The translations under genes were made by a program, and so were the position numbers. Positions 1 through 9,605 of a stretch of DNA of 64,000 nt are shown one piece after another. The DNA comes from Leishmania mexicana MHOM/GT/2001/U1103. Lineage: Eukaryota > Euglenozoa > Kinetoplastea > Trypanosomatida > Trypanosomatidae. Where the stretch lies: positions 162,573 through 226,572 of the forward strand of contig NC_018323.1 in NCBI RefSeq assembly GCF_000234665.1, given 5' to 3'. How positions within the stretch are numbered: the stretch's first letter is position 1; every line of letters starts with the position of its first letter. Below the pieces are notes generated by a model. The model saw only the letters and a list, made by a program, of their open reading frames with translations, had not been told where the DNA came from and did no database searches.

Positions 1-818
1 CGGCCCTGATAGCCCGCACGCATGACCGGCTGCCCTTGTGCAGCTACACGGATGACAACTACAGCAACGCGAATGTGATTCGGCAGCAGGAGCAGCGCAT
101 TGTAGAACGAATGGAATCGCCGGCGGGTGGCACCGATCGGGCGGCGGCGAAGGGGAGCTACTATGAGAGTTTCGACCACAAAGACAACGTCTACTTTGCC
201 TTTCAGGACGCGGCGACGGACTTGACGCTGGTCGTGGCGGTGAACAAGCTGCTGCTGCGCAACTCGGGCGACATCAACGGCATGAACAAACTAGCCTGTG
301 GGCTGCTCGATCTCATCTTCTCGGAGTTCATCCAGCTGTACACGCCGGCGGAGATCGGCGCCCCCAACGTAAGAGCGTACCAGTTTATCAAGTTTGACGC
401 GACGCTGCGCAAGTGCGTGACGCGCATCATGCAGCAGGACCGTACCACCGGGGACCGAATTGTCGTCGGCTCCGGGACAAGCGGTGGGAGTAGTGGGTCT
501 GGAGCTGGCGCCGGCCCAAGTGGTGGCGGTGCCGGGGCGACGGGCATGATACGTCGCCAGGTCAACCCACAGTACGATGCACTGCGACAGGAAATCACGG
601 ATGTGCACATGGTTATGCGCAAAAACCTGGAAGACCTCATGACGCGCGGCGAGGGGCTCGACACCATGACGAACTACTCGGCCGAACTTGTGGATCAGAG
701 CTCCCGCTATTACAAGAAGACGGTGCAGATGAACCGCATGCGCCTCCTCAAGACGTACGGCCCACCGGCAGCGATCGGGCTTTTCCTCATTTTTTTCTTC
801 TACTTGTACTTCTTCTGA
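1..818 (+). CDS. SEC22: Sec22-type R-SNARE (5' end cut by window edge)
   Basis: This is a longin-type R-SNARE that should act in ER-Golgi vesicle fusion. The reading frame is open from base 3 to the stop at 816-818, so the true start lies just left of the window. The first visible residues, ALIARTHDRLPL, match the opening of Sec22 longin domains. A longin region (about residues 1-140 of the visible part) is followed by a glycine/serine-rich linker (bases about 463-547). The SNARE helix follows (about 570-735), with VMRKNLEDLMTRGEGL aligning to the VAMP/Sec22 core; its Arg sits where VAMP has the ionic-layer Arg. The protein ends in one hydrophobic tail anchor (AIGLFLIFFFYLYFF). Sec22 is favoured over Ykt6 or VAMP7 because of the N-terminal motif and the tail anchor. 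The Gly/Ser linker is longer than in animal or yeast Sec22. Confidence 0.9.
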   Translation, partial: ALIARTHDRLPLCSYTDDNYSNANVIRQQEQRIVERMESPAGGTDRAAAKGSYYESFDHKDNVYFAFQDAATDLTLVVAVNKLLLRNSGDINGMNKLACGLLDLIFSEFIQLYTPAEIGAPNVRAYQFIKFDATLRKCVTRIMQQDRTTGDRIVVGSGTSGGSSGSGAGAGPSGGGAGATGMIRRQVNPQYDALRQEITDVHMVMRKNLEDLMTRGEGLDTMTNYSAELVDQSSRYYKKTVQMNRMRLLKTYGPPAAIGLFLIFFFYLYFF

Positions 819-2103
819 ACTCGCGCGAGAGTAGGGGTAAAGTGAGCGACAGACAAGCGAAGTGGGTGTTCGGGGTGTAGTGTCGACTGTGATGCCACGC
901 GTTGCGACCAATGCCGCCTCTGACAAAGCGGTGTGAGGGGCAGCGGTGGCAGTCGAAGAAGCTCTGGGCTTATAGCTCCCCTCTCCTCTCTGATGTGCGC
1001 ACGTACGCGTGCGCGGCTCCGTTCGCTTTTCTCTAGACGAAGATAGACACCTATCCGTGTCTGTGCGTCGTCGCCACCAAATGGCGTTTGTGGGGGAAAA
1101 GGGCGGTGCGTGTGTGTGTGCAGCACTGTAGACGTGAGTGACACGCCCTCCTCCACCTCCGCTGTCAGGCCGTCCTCGATTCTTCCTCCCGAACGGCTCA
1201 TACACAACCGCATCGTCGACAGGCACTTGATTTACATACCCACCAACGCGAAACAACAACGAAAAAAAAAGGGACCGAAGCGGAACGAAAAAAAACGCCG
1301 CTTCTTGGCGATTGTGGCGCGTACCGGAGCCCAGGAGGTGTTGCGCTCGCATCTTGCCGTCTCCTTTTCTGGCTTGCTTGTAGCGACACCTATGAACGTG
1401 CGCGTGCGTGCAGACATTCACATCATTTCGAAGCGACCAGAGGCAAAGAAGGGAGGGGTCAGGGAAACGAGAATAATGCCTGGTGTGCTTCTCGACCTCT
1501 GCCCACCGCCGCAGCTCCCATCTTCCATCTCTCTCTCCCCCACCCTTTGCGTGCATGCATGCACAGCGCACGGCGCGAAGGGGTTGTGGTGCATCTTGTG
1601 TTGTCCTTCGCCCATCATCATCCTTTACTCCCTCCTTCCATCTCGCCATCGTTGCATTTGTGGGGCCTTGCGTGTGTGTGTGTGTGTATCTCATGCACGG
1701 GCGAACGGCTGACATGTGTGCGCACAACCACTCGCACCCAACCTTCGCCAACACACTGTGCATTACCCATACAGAAGCCTACCCCCTATTGTTTTCGTTT
1801 TCTGCCAGACTGAATCGTTGACCTTTCGGACGTGCTCGCCACACCCACATCCGCACGCACGCACATACGTCAATACACTCCCCCCCGCACTCTCCTTTCT
1901 CCTCCCAACGCAGCAACGCCCAGAGTTGGCAAGGAAGGTCGTCTGCGCCAGACGTCTAGTTTTTATTGTTTCCTCTCTCTCTGTCGGGCTCGCTGCTGCT
2001 CTTCCGTTGTCCCTCATCCACTGAGCCCACCGCCCATCACCACCGCCTCGTTGGCCTCCTTTTTCCTCTCCTCCCACCCTATTGCTCAGTCTCCTCTGCC
2101 GAT
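819..2103 (+). other. Intergenic: SEC22 3' UTR and UMP1 5' flank
   Basis: No gene is supported here. The stretch holds an A-run near 1261-1270, a (TG)n run near 1673-1687 and long pyrimidine tracts from about 1870 to 2080. The open frames on both strands are low-complexity translations of these tracts. Confidence 0.7.
2054..2089 (+). promoter_or_regulatory. Predicted spliced-leader acceptor for UMP1-like gene
   Basis: A nearly pure pyrimidine tract (2054-2079) is followed by the first AG at 2088-2089. The ATG at 2104 then follows after a leader of 14 nt. The position supports the chosen start over the longer upstream frame. Confidence 0.6.
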
Positions 2104-2478
2104 ATGACCAGTGATATCGGTCTGCCGCGTCCCCAGGCGCGTGAGGAGCGCCTTATGCACCCAGTGGAGTTTATTCAGCGCAGTGCACCACGCCAGGAGG
2201 AGGCGCTGCGCATGAACAACATTCGCACTACGCACGGCCTTGGCGCCGCGACGGAGGTGGCGCTGACGGAGGTGACCCTCCTCGGCAGCCGTCGCCTCGG
2301 GGCCATGCCTACAAGCAACACACTCTACAACGCGTACCGCGGCAACTTCACGGAGCTGACCCCTTGCGACCTCTACGGCCTGCAGGAGAACGACCCGAAC
2401 GTGCAGCCGACACCGCGCGCGCTTGTGGAGAAGCAGTTCCACGGCCATGAGCTGACGATGAAGACACTCGGCCTGTAA
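2104..2478 (+). CDS. UMP1: Proteasome maturation factor UMP1/POMP-like
   Basis: The protein is 124 residues long, close to the 120-150 of the UMP1/POMP family, which chaperones assembly of the 20S proteasome and is degraded as its first substrate. Family-like features in order are HPVEF near residue 20, NNIRTTHGLG near residue 40, a central RRLGAMPTSNTL segment corresponding to the RLP-x-SSN region of POMP, then AYRGN corresponding to the RGN motif, and a short acidic C-terminal part. The start at 2104 is the first ATG after the predicted acceptor AG at 2089; the frame upstream to 1966 is pyrimidine-rich leader. The match is from remembered family motifs rather than an alignment, so a different small conserved protein is possible. 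Confidence 0.68.
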   Translation: MTSDIGLPRPQAREERLMHPVEFIQRSAPRQEEALRMNNIRTTHGLGAATEVALTEVTLLGSRRLGAMPTSNTLYNAYRGNFTELTPCDLYGLQENDPNVQPTPRALVEKQFHGHELTMKTLGL

Positions 2479-3884
2479 GGCCAGAGACGGGACTGGGTGT
2501 TTCCAGCCCGTGTTCCCGGAGATGCACGTCCGCGCATCCACGCACGAAGTAGGGAAGGAGCCCTAGAGAGGTTGGAGAGCGCGCATGTTGACGCACAAAC
2601 GCAAAGGAGCGAAAGCATGCTGTGCACAGTAGCGCTCCCGTTCTCGTCTCCCCTCGTCCTTGCCGAGGACCCCCTCCCTTTTTTTATGCCGTAGCTGTGC
2701 ACGCACGTGCTCGATCGATGTGAGAGTGGGACGATGGTGCGTAAGGGGCGGATGCGAGACGGGCTTTGGGAGCGCGGTGACCATGCGCACATGTTGACTG
2801 GCATCCGCATGCGTGAGTCGCGTAGGCATTCCCAGAGGGAGGTTCGCGGGGATGGTGTCGTCGGCGATTTCGTTTCGTTTTCTGGCGCGTTGCCGTCGAC
2901 GCGACTCCCTCTCCGTATAAGTGCGCTTTCTCGGGCCCGTCTGTCTCGATCTCTGTGCCCGCGTGTGCCCGTGTGCAGTAGTCGATTTGTTGTGGCGGTC
3001 GGCCACGATGTGGTGGTGGTTGCCTGCGCACGGCTATGCGCGTGTATGTGTTGTCTCTCGTTTTCTTGTCAGCTCTTTCCCGTTCCTCCTCCTCCCTTGT
3101 GTTGTTGTGGCTGATGTACTGCCCTCCGACCCACCGATACCCGTTTAACGGGCTGGTCACCTCTCCGTCTCACTTTGGGAGGAGGGGGGGGGGAGGTGCG
3201 CCACTGGAGAATGAGAGAATGGGAAGGTACCCGCAAAACAAAATATGCTCGAGCTAAAGGCGGTGACGGTGGCAGGGGAGGGGAAGGGGGGAGGTGACGC
3301 GGGAAGGGTTGCTGCTGTGCGCTCTGTTCGGTGCTCGGAGGGGAGCGGGAAGAGCACATGGCCAACAGCTTCACTGCAATCCTTTTGTTCGCCGCGTTCG
3401 CCAGCTCACGCTCTGCGCGTCCTTGTGTCGTACAGCACAGCCGAGTAACCACTGCTGTATCGCGCATCCAGAGCACTTGTGTAAGGGATTGATGTCAACC
3501 CTCCTCACCTCTGCTCCACACGCACCTGTCTCTTCATCTTCCTGCCCTCTAGACGTCTCTTTTCCGCTGCAACATCCTGCGCAACGACGACGACGACGAC
3601 CACCACCACCACCACCGTCAGCAGCGCAGTCGGCAGGGTAGCTCATGTGCACCTCCCACCGCTCTGATCCGTTCATCATCCCCTCTCACCGCTAACCAAG
3701 TGCAGTCGGCTAAAACGAACACGAGCCGGCGCGCGACACAGCGTTCAATCTTTCGTTGCCTTCGGTCCATGCGTTCCTTCATCTACCGGAGCCTCTCTCT
3801 CCCCCCTCTCACTCCCAGAGCATCTGTGACGTGCACGTGGTAGGCAGCAGCAGGAGACACACGCGCACACACCGACACAGGGAT
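2479..3884 (+). other. Intergenic: UMP1 3' UTR and RPC11 5' flank
   Basis: No gene is seen. The region has a G10 run at 3184-3193, a GAC/CAC trinucleotide run at about 3592-3617 and a pyrimidine-rich stretch leading to the RPC11 acceptor. Confidence 0.7.
3791..3818 (+). promoter_or_regulatory. Predicted spliced-leader acceptor for RPC11
   Basis: The C/T-rich tract at about 3791-3815 ends in the first AG at 3817-3818. No ATG lies between this AG and the ATG at 3885, which supports that start. Confidence 0.55.
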
Positions 3885-4340
3885 ATGTTCTTCTGTCCGT
3901 TTTGTTCAACGCTACTGCTCGTGATGCCGCATGTGGAGGGCAACGCACTCGTGTGCGCCACGTGCCGCTATGTCCACTCCGTCGCCAGCGCGAGCCCGAA
4001 AATCCCGAGAAACGAGTTTGGTGAGCCTATCCTCACCATCCAGCACTCCTTTGTGGCACACAACCGTCAAATAATGGACGCTGAGGAAGATCCGGCGATG
4101 GAGGCGGCGGCTTTGTCCAGCGCCGCGGTGTGCCACACAACCGCTGCGTCCGCTCCAGTAGTCAAGGCGGAGACCTCCGCGGAGGGAGGCCAGATCACGA
4201 CGATTCCGTGCCAGAACGAAGACAACCCGTGCCGGAGCACCAAGGCCTACTTTATTCAGATCCAAATGCGTTCTGCTGACGAGCCGGCAACCGTGTTCTT
4301 CAAGTGCGTCGAGTGCGGCCATCAGTGGCGACAGGACTAA
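3885..4340 (+). CDS. RPC11: RNA polymerase III subunit RPC11/C11 (TFIIS-like)
   Basis: The 151-residue protein is the small Pol III subunit that carries the intrinsic RNA-cleavage and termination/re-initiation function. The N-terminal zinc ribbon is C4-x2-C7 with C24-x2-C27, followed by the family word RYVHS. The C-terminal TFIIS-like ribbon holds C109, C116, C141 and C144, and the catalytic hairpin RSADEP (D132, E133) is intact, ending in CGHQWRQD. The family is usually about 108 residues; here the linker between ribbons is about 45 residues longer and rich in Ala/Ser/Glu. An oddity is the third cysteine pair: it is C-x6-C (109/116), where human and yeast proteins have C-x2-C. Start chosen as the ATG directly before FFCPFC. 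Confidence 0.94.
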   Translation: MFFCPFCSTLLLVMPHVEGNALVCATCRYVHSVASASPKIPRNEFGEPILTIQHSFVAHNRQIMDAEEDPAMEAAALSSAAVCHTTAASAPVVKAETSAEGGQITTIPCQNEDNPCRSTKAYFIQIQMRSADEPATVFFKCVECGHQWRQD

Positions 4341-5036
4341 CCTCCTCACCAGGAAGAGGCCAAAGGAACAGAACTAAGGGTGAGCTCACTCAAAGGAGAA
4401 ACAACAGCGCACTCGCTTGGTATCCAGGACTCGCGCGCCCTGCGCGTGGGTGGGTGAGATGTGTGTGTGTAGCGGCTTCCATGCGCTATCAAGCACTACG
4501 GGGCGACAACGCAGCGCGTGTAGCGCGCCGGTAGCAGCTCAGGCTTGCTGTCAGAATTGTTTTACTCGTCGCTGTTTCTGCGGCCCCGTGGACTCTGTCG
4601 GCGGGGCAATGGACAGCCCATGCCGACCGCACGCCAGCGCGACAACGAAATCCAAGATGGATCATCGTCGCGTCACTTTCATTTCCCCTCCCCCTCCCTC
4701 CCTTTCCGCGCCCGCTTCCTTCTCGAGGGCTGTGCTACCTGTCCGGCCTCGTGTCATCTTCGCTTCTCCTGCCATGCGAACCTGCTCCTGCAGGGCTCTG
4801 CCCTCTCTCTGCGCGGAAATTCCGCCTCCAACCATCATCCGGAAACACGCACACTTACATACGCATTAGCATCGCTTGCTGCACACGTTCACCGGCCCTT
4901 TTCTTCTTTCTCGTCCCCTACCCCTATCCCCACCCCTGCTGCCTTGATCTCTGGTGTCCCTCGCTCCGGATCACACGCGCAGACACGCACATATATATAT
5001 ATATATATCTATATGTTTGTATACGGTGCGTGACGT
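4341..5036 (+). other. Intergenic: RPC11 3' UTR and Vps39-like 5' flank
   Basis: No gene is seen. A pyrimidine tract (about 4895-4965) leads to an AG at 4981-4982. A (TA)n microsatellite at about 4990-5009 lies inside the predicted leader. Confidence 0.65.
5013..5033 (+). other. Upstream ORF (6 codons) in leader of Vps39-like gene
   Basis: An ATG at 5013 opens a six-codon frame (MFVYGA) that stops at 5031-5033, three bases before the main ATG at 5037. If the mRNA begins at the AG at 4982, this uORF is in the leader and could lower or regulate initiation at the main start. Confidence 0.4.
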
Positions 5037-8000
5037 ATGCCAGCTGTGCGCAGACTGTTGAGGCTCTTCGACCTCGATGAGACCGACGGTAAGATAACAG
5101 CGCTTGACAGCTATGGCACCAATACGCACGTGGGCACCAGCCGCGGGCAGCTCGTACGTCTCTCCATCTCATCTTTGCCCTCGACTCGATCTAGGACCGC
5201 GGCAAGCGTTTTAGTTGCACCGGAAGAGACGACTGCAATCGACGCTACGGTTCCTTCGGGGGAAGCTGGTGTTGCTGCCCCAGCTTCCGTCTCCACAGAC
5301 GAGAGTGCCGTCTTCACGACGGTTACGCGCCGCTGCGCCGTCTCCGCTTCCGGTGCCGAGGTCCAGCAGCTGCAGCACAGTCGCAGTCAGAATCTGCTTT
5401 TTGTCCTCTGTGGCGGTTGCCTGCAGCTCCTCCACGCAGACACGTACGCGGTGCTGAGCACCATCGCAACGGAGGTTTCCTCGTTTTCTGTTGCGCCGCC
5501 ACTGTCCGTGGCTGGCTCCGGCACAAGTGGCAGCGTGGGCGGTGACAACAGTGTGGTGCCAATGACCGGTGCTATTCCTTTGACGCATCCCCGTAGGCGC
5601 GCAAGCCGCTTGACGGTGGGTGACGACGACGGTGTCAACCAGCACAGCCGCACCACCTCGCACCTCCGCACGCCGAGCGAATGCAGCTATGGAAGTTCCT
5701 CCGCCCGCACCCTCCAGAGCACGTTGTTGACTACGCCGGCCGCAAGCCCGCTGGACAGCACCATTAGCAATGGCGGCAATCTTCACCCGCACCACGGGAA
5801 CGCTCACCACCACAGCCGTGACGGTAGAGGCGGTGCTGCTCCCCTTTTCTGCTCGTCGTCTTCCTCCTCAGGGGGTAAGGCGCACGTGGTGTGCGTGGCG
5901 GAGAAGCAGAAGAAAGAGCTTGCTGTGTACGTGGTTGACCGCGTATCGACGTCGGCGTCTGGTGCGGCGAGCAGTGCGTGGCCATCCGCGAATGAGCTGG
6001 CCGAAGATGGTGGTCCCGGCAGCAGTGCCTCCCTCAGCACCGCCACCGCCAGGTCTTCCCCACCGCCGCCGCGGGTCATGCTGTGCCAGCGCTACGTTCT
6101 GCCGGAACGGGCGCAGTGCGTGCTCATGTGTAGCCCAGCCCCTGCGATGCGTCGCGGAGCCGCTCTCCCTTTCGCCGCGTCTGCCGGCGCTCTCACTAGC
6201 GACGGTGTGCCTCTGCTCGCCAGTAGTGTGGAGGCTGGACTGAGCGTGTGCGTCGGGATGCGCCGCGAAGTGAGCCTGCTGTCTCTCATCGGGGGCTCTA
6301 CGTGGTGTGTTCTTCGCCTTGACGGCACCCGCCCGCCTCTGCTCTCCGTCGGGAGCGACCACAACACCTTTCTGGTTCGGACGCAGGCCCCGAACACCGT
6401 CATGGAGGTTGGCGTGCCCCCAGTTGCAGCAATGGCGGGTTGCGTGCAGGACGGCGATGCAGGTTGGAAGACAAGCGCCGCTGCCGCAGCAGGGGCGAAC
6501 CCCATCTTGCTGCGCGCCGGTACCGCCTGGAGCGCCGCGATCGCCTCCGCGACGACCCCTGCTGCCGCCCGAGGCGCTGTGTTGCGCATCAAAGATGACG
6601 ATCTGGTCATGGGCGACGTCTTCCAGGCAGACACCACTGTTGAGCTCGTGTTGGCTCGATTTCCTCACATCTTTCTCTTCACGTCGCACCACTGCGACGT
6701 CGTCTCCTTCCTCGAATACGGCGCAGGCGTCGGCGCCACCTCGAGGAGTCAGCGCGTCCCGTTGCCGGGCATCCGCTACGGCGCGCTGCGCGGACAGGGC
6801 ACATCTGTTTGTGTGGCGAGCGACCGGACGGTGTGGATGCTGCAGCTGAACCCGCTTCGCGTGCAGCTAGCCGAAATGGTGACAGACGGTAACAGTGAAG
6901 CCGCATTTCAGCTCTTGGCGTTCCATCGTCGGCGCGCTGCGGCGGTGGCGCGCAACGCGGCAGCTGCCGCCGATGCAGACGAGGCACTGCGCGCCGTCGA
7001 GTCTGACTTGCACTGCATGGCCGGCTTTGCCGCACTTCACCGCGGCGAAGTTGCCGAGGCCATTCGCTACCTGCGCGACCACGTGGACCCGCGGGAGGTG
7101 CTTCTGGCACTGCCGGACTGCATTCCTCCGACACCAGCGACACCAGCGGCACACGACTTGGGCTCCAGGGCCCCAGTCCAAGCGGCGGGTGTTGACGTGT
7201 ACGTGCTAGACCACGTTGTCACCATTTCTTCTGCGGACGTGTACGATGAGCTCTTACGGCAAAGTGCCGTGTCTGCCTGCGCCGAGGCCGCTGCGGCGCA
7301 CGGCACAGCCGGCGTACCGCCTTCCTCGTACTGGGACAGCTGGCGCGGGCCGTGCGTTTACAACAGCTTCGGCGGGAATGTTGCGGAAGCGTGGCGCGTG
7401 GCCTTTACTGCAGGGTCGTCGTCGTCTTTGACGTTGACCGGCACCGCTGAGGACTTCGTGACAAGCCGCTTTGACCTCCTCAAGGCGGAGGTCCGTGCGT
7501 GGTTCGCCGAGGAGCTTCTAGAACCCGTAAGCGATGCCAGTGCCCTCCCTACTGCAGTCGCATCACCGACAGCTGCCACTCGCACCTTCATCGACCGCGA
7601 GAGCATGGAGTGCAGTGGCGCATCGTTGCCCACTGCTACCGCGACAACTTCGCTGCTGCCGCCGCCGACGCTGCTAGTGGCTCACCGTCGCGCGATGGAG
7701 TACGCCTCCCTTGTGTTGGCGTGGGAGGCGAGGGACTACCGCATGGCACACCAGGTCGTCGCCTCGGTCAGCCAAGCCTTGCGTGTAGAGGATTGTGCTG
7801 ACATGCTGCGACATCTTCGCGAGCACCGCTTGCTTGCCGTCCTGCAGTTCAGGACGGGCCAGGGCGAGGCCTGCCGCGCGACACTCAGGAACGTGGTGAG
7901 CGTGTCTGCCGTGCTGCAGCTACGCCACGGCCATGTGGCAGCCCAAACGACTCCCGTTTCATCCCAGCTGACTCGCTGGCGGCAGTGCATGGCGACGCTG

Positions 8001-8849
8001 ACGGCACAGGGAAGGTACAACGGCATTGCGGCACCGCAGCCTACGTGTGGCTGCGGGCTGCTGATGCTGCCGTCTCTCACGGCGGTGGCGCGCGTGGCTC
8101 ACACCGTCTTCGGCATCGAAGTCCCCTTCAATCCTGCGAGTGATGATTTAGCGAGAGAGGCACTGGTGCGCCGCATTATCGCTTACTACGAAACGCACCA
8201 CTCACGCGGTGCCCCGGCCAGTGCTGCTGCAGCAGACCACGGCGAGGCCAACTACTGTGAACTTCGCTTTTCGGTCTGCGGCACCCACTCATCGGCTCTC
8301 TTGTCCTTTCCGCACACAGGGCCGCTGCTGTCGACGGTGGTGGACGCAACCGTACCGGCGCCGGTGCTTCCACACGCCGCAGTGCAGAGCTACAGTGAGG
8401 CGGCTACTGAACCCGGTCCTACCGCGCCTCGCCGCACCGTTGTCCGCGCTATGCCGTCGGCTCTCACGGCGTTCTTTTACCTGGTGGAGAAACTCGACGT
8501 CGTTGGCGTGAAGCAGCTCCTGAGCCGCCAGCCGCGCTTAGCTCAACTGAGAGATGAGGAGGGTGGCACCGCCTTGCACGTTGCCATGTCGCAGCTTGAC
8601 CTTGTCGGCCCAGCTCGCATGTGTGATGCGCACCTCCCTGACTCACCGGCGCCGGCGATGTCGTCGCTGCAGCTCCTCTGCTCCTTGAACGGGCTGCTCG
8701 TGCACTTTGGTTGCCCGGTTGGCTTGCTCAATCGGTATGGATGGAGTTGTCTGGACGTGGCCGCCGTCGCGTGCGCCGGCAATACGACGGCGTTCGACAT
8801 TGTAACGGCAGCACTGCTGGCCGCCGTCGAGGTGCGTGCGGCAGCCTGA
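5037..8849 (+). CDS. Vps39/TGFBRAP1-like CNH-domain protein (HOPS/CORVET class)
   Basis: The 1270-residue protein resembles the Vps39/Vps3/TGFBRAP1 tethering subunits that act with Rab GTPases at late endosomes and lysosomes. The N-terminal citron-homology segment starts with KITALDSYGTNTHVGTSRG, the usual first blade motif. Blades are split by long Ser/Ala/Gly-rich insertions. Residues about 521-562 and 596-632 (PHIFLFTSHHCDVVSF, then VWMLQLNPLRVQLAEM) match the junction in Vps39 where the propeller passes into the helical solenoid. The rest is Ala-rich helical sequence. Near the C-terminus, residues about 1150-1188 contain an ankyrin-like helix pair (GVKQLLSRQPRL, GGTALHVAM). I see no C-terminal RING or zinc ribbon. 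Vps3 versus Vps39 cannot be decided by eye. The start is the first ATG after the uORF. Confidence 0.65.
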   Translation: MPAVRRLLRLFDLDETDGKITALDSYGTNTHVGTSRGQLVRLSISSLPSTRSRTAASVLVAPEETTAIDATVPSGEAGVAAPASVSTDESAVFTTVTRRCAVSASGAEVQQLQHSRSQNLLFVLCGGCLQLLHADTYAVLSTIATEVSSFSVAPPLSVAGSGTSGSVGGDNSVVPMTGAIPLTHPRRRASRLTVGDDDGVNQHSRTTSHLRTPSECSYGSSSARTLQSTLLTTPAASPLDSTISNGGNLHPHHGNAHHHSRDGRGGAAPLFCSSSSSSGGKAHVVCVAEKQKKELAVYVVDRVSTSASGAASSAWPSANELAEDGGPGSSASLSTATARSSPPPPRVMLCQRYVLPERAQCVLMCSPAPAMRRGAALPFAASAGALTSDGVPLLASSVEAGLSVCVGMRREVSLLSLIGGSTWCVLRLDGTRPPLLSVGSDHNTFLVRTQAPNTVMEVGVPPVAAMAGCVQDGDAGWKTSAAAAAGANPILLRAGTAWSAAIASATTPAAARGAVLRIKDDDLVMGDVFQADTTVELVLARFPHIFLFTSHHCDVVSFLEYGAGVGATSRSQRVPLPGIRYGALRGQGTSVCVASDRTVWMLQLNPLRVQLAEMVTDGNSEAAFQLLAFHRRRAAAVARNAAAAADADEALRAVESDLHCMAGFAALHRGEVAEAIRYLRDHVDPREVLLALPDCIPPTPATPAAHDLGSRAPVQAAGVDVYVLDHVVTISSADVYDELLRQSAVSACAEAAAAHGTAGVPPSSYWDSWRGPCVYNSFGGNVAEAWRVAFTAGSSSSLTLTGTAEDFVTSRFDLLKAEVRAWFAEELLEPVSDASALPTAVASPTAATRTFIDRESMECSGASLPTATATTSLLPPPTLLVAHRRAMEYASLVLAWEARDYRMAHQVVASVSQALRVEDCADMLRHLREHRLLAVLQFRTGQGEACRATLRNVVSVSAVLQLRHGHVAAQTTPVSSQLTRWRQCMATLTAQGRYNGIAAPQPTCGCGLLMLPSLTAVARVAHTVFGIEVPFNPASDDLAREALVRRIIAYYETHHSRGAPASAAAADHGEANYCELRFSVCGTHSSALLSFPHTGPLLSTVVDATVPAPVLPHAAVQSYSEAATEPGPTAPRRTVVRAMPSALTAFFYLVEKLDVVGVKQLLSRQPRLAQLRDEEGGTALHVAMSQLDLVGPARMCDAHLPDSPAPAMSSLQLLCSLNGLLVHFGCPVGLLNRYGWSCLDVAAVACAGNTTAFDIVTAALLAAVEVRAAA

Positions 8850-9605
8850 CACCGACTGCGCCGCATATGATTTGTCCACGTGCGTACGGGCGTCCGCGTG
8901 TGCGCTTGGTGCGTCCAATCAATCCCCCGCAGAGCTCGTGCTCCCTCAACCCGGCTGCGAAGTGCAACGGAAGGCGCGCGCTCTCTTCCTGACTCTCTGG
9001 CGCGCGATCCATGGGATCTTGCGTCGGCGGGGCGTGGGGTGGCAGCGAATACTGCAGCGGCCGCTCTCTGTATCTCTCTCCTCGCGCCCATCACGCTGGC
9101 CATCTCTATTTTTTTTCTCTTCGTCCCTCGCATATGGATGCTCTCCAGTCCTGTCCTGTCCTCTCCTGCCCGGGCGTCTTTTCTCGCCGTGCCCGCCTCG
9201 TCCGCCCCTTCCTCCGCCTCACTTCTCTTTCCCTTCACATACAACTGCAAACATGCGCACGCACGTACGGCCATCGCACAGCTCCACGAGTTTTGTCCCC
9301 GCCCTCTGTCCGAAGCCGCTTCATCTCGTCCCCTCTGTGTGTTGTTCACATTCCCCCCAAGACCTCCCCCCTCTCTCCACTCTCTCTCCACCCTCTCTCC
9401 CCTCCCGCTCTCTCTCTCGGTATTACCAACCGTCTGGCTGTGCGTCCCTGCGCGACCCCCACAGCGAACCACGTAAGCGCATACACGCTTGTGCAAGCAG
9501 AAGAAAATAACGAAAAGGAAAACAGAAGAGTGGTATACCACGTCACAGCCCGCTCATCCGCACATACGCCGCCAACACATTGACCCTTGCGTGTGTGCTC
9601 CAAAT
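8850..9605 (+). other. Intergenic: Vps39-like 3' UTR and NAP 5' flank
   Basis: No gene is seen. Pyrimidine tracts dominate 9060-9420, the longest directly before the NAP acceptor. Confidence 0.7.
9354..9464 (+). promoter_or_regulatory. Predicted spliced-leader acceptor for NAP gene
   Basis: A tract rich in CTCTCC repeats (9354-9418) is followed by CCCCCACAG with AG at 9463-9464. No ATG occurs between this site and the ATG at 9606. Confidence 0.5.

Noticed and set aside
291..1763. 490-residue antisense frame from SEC22 into the flank
   Set aside because: Half lies over SEC22 and half over low-complexity flank; no family motif.
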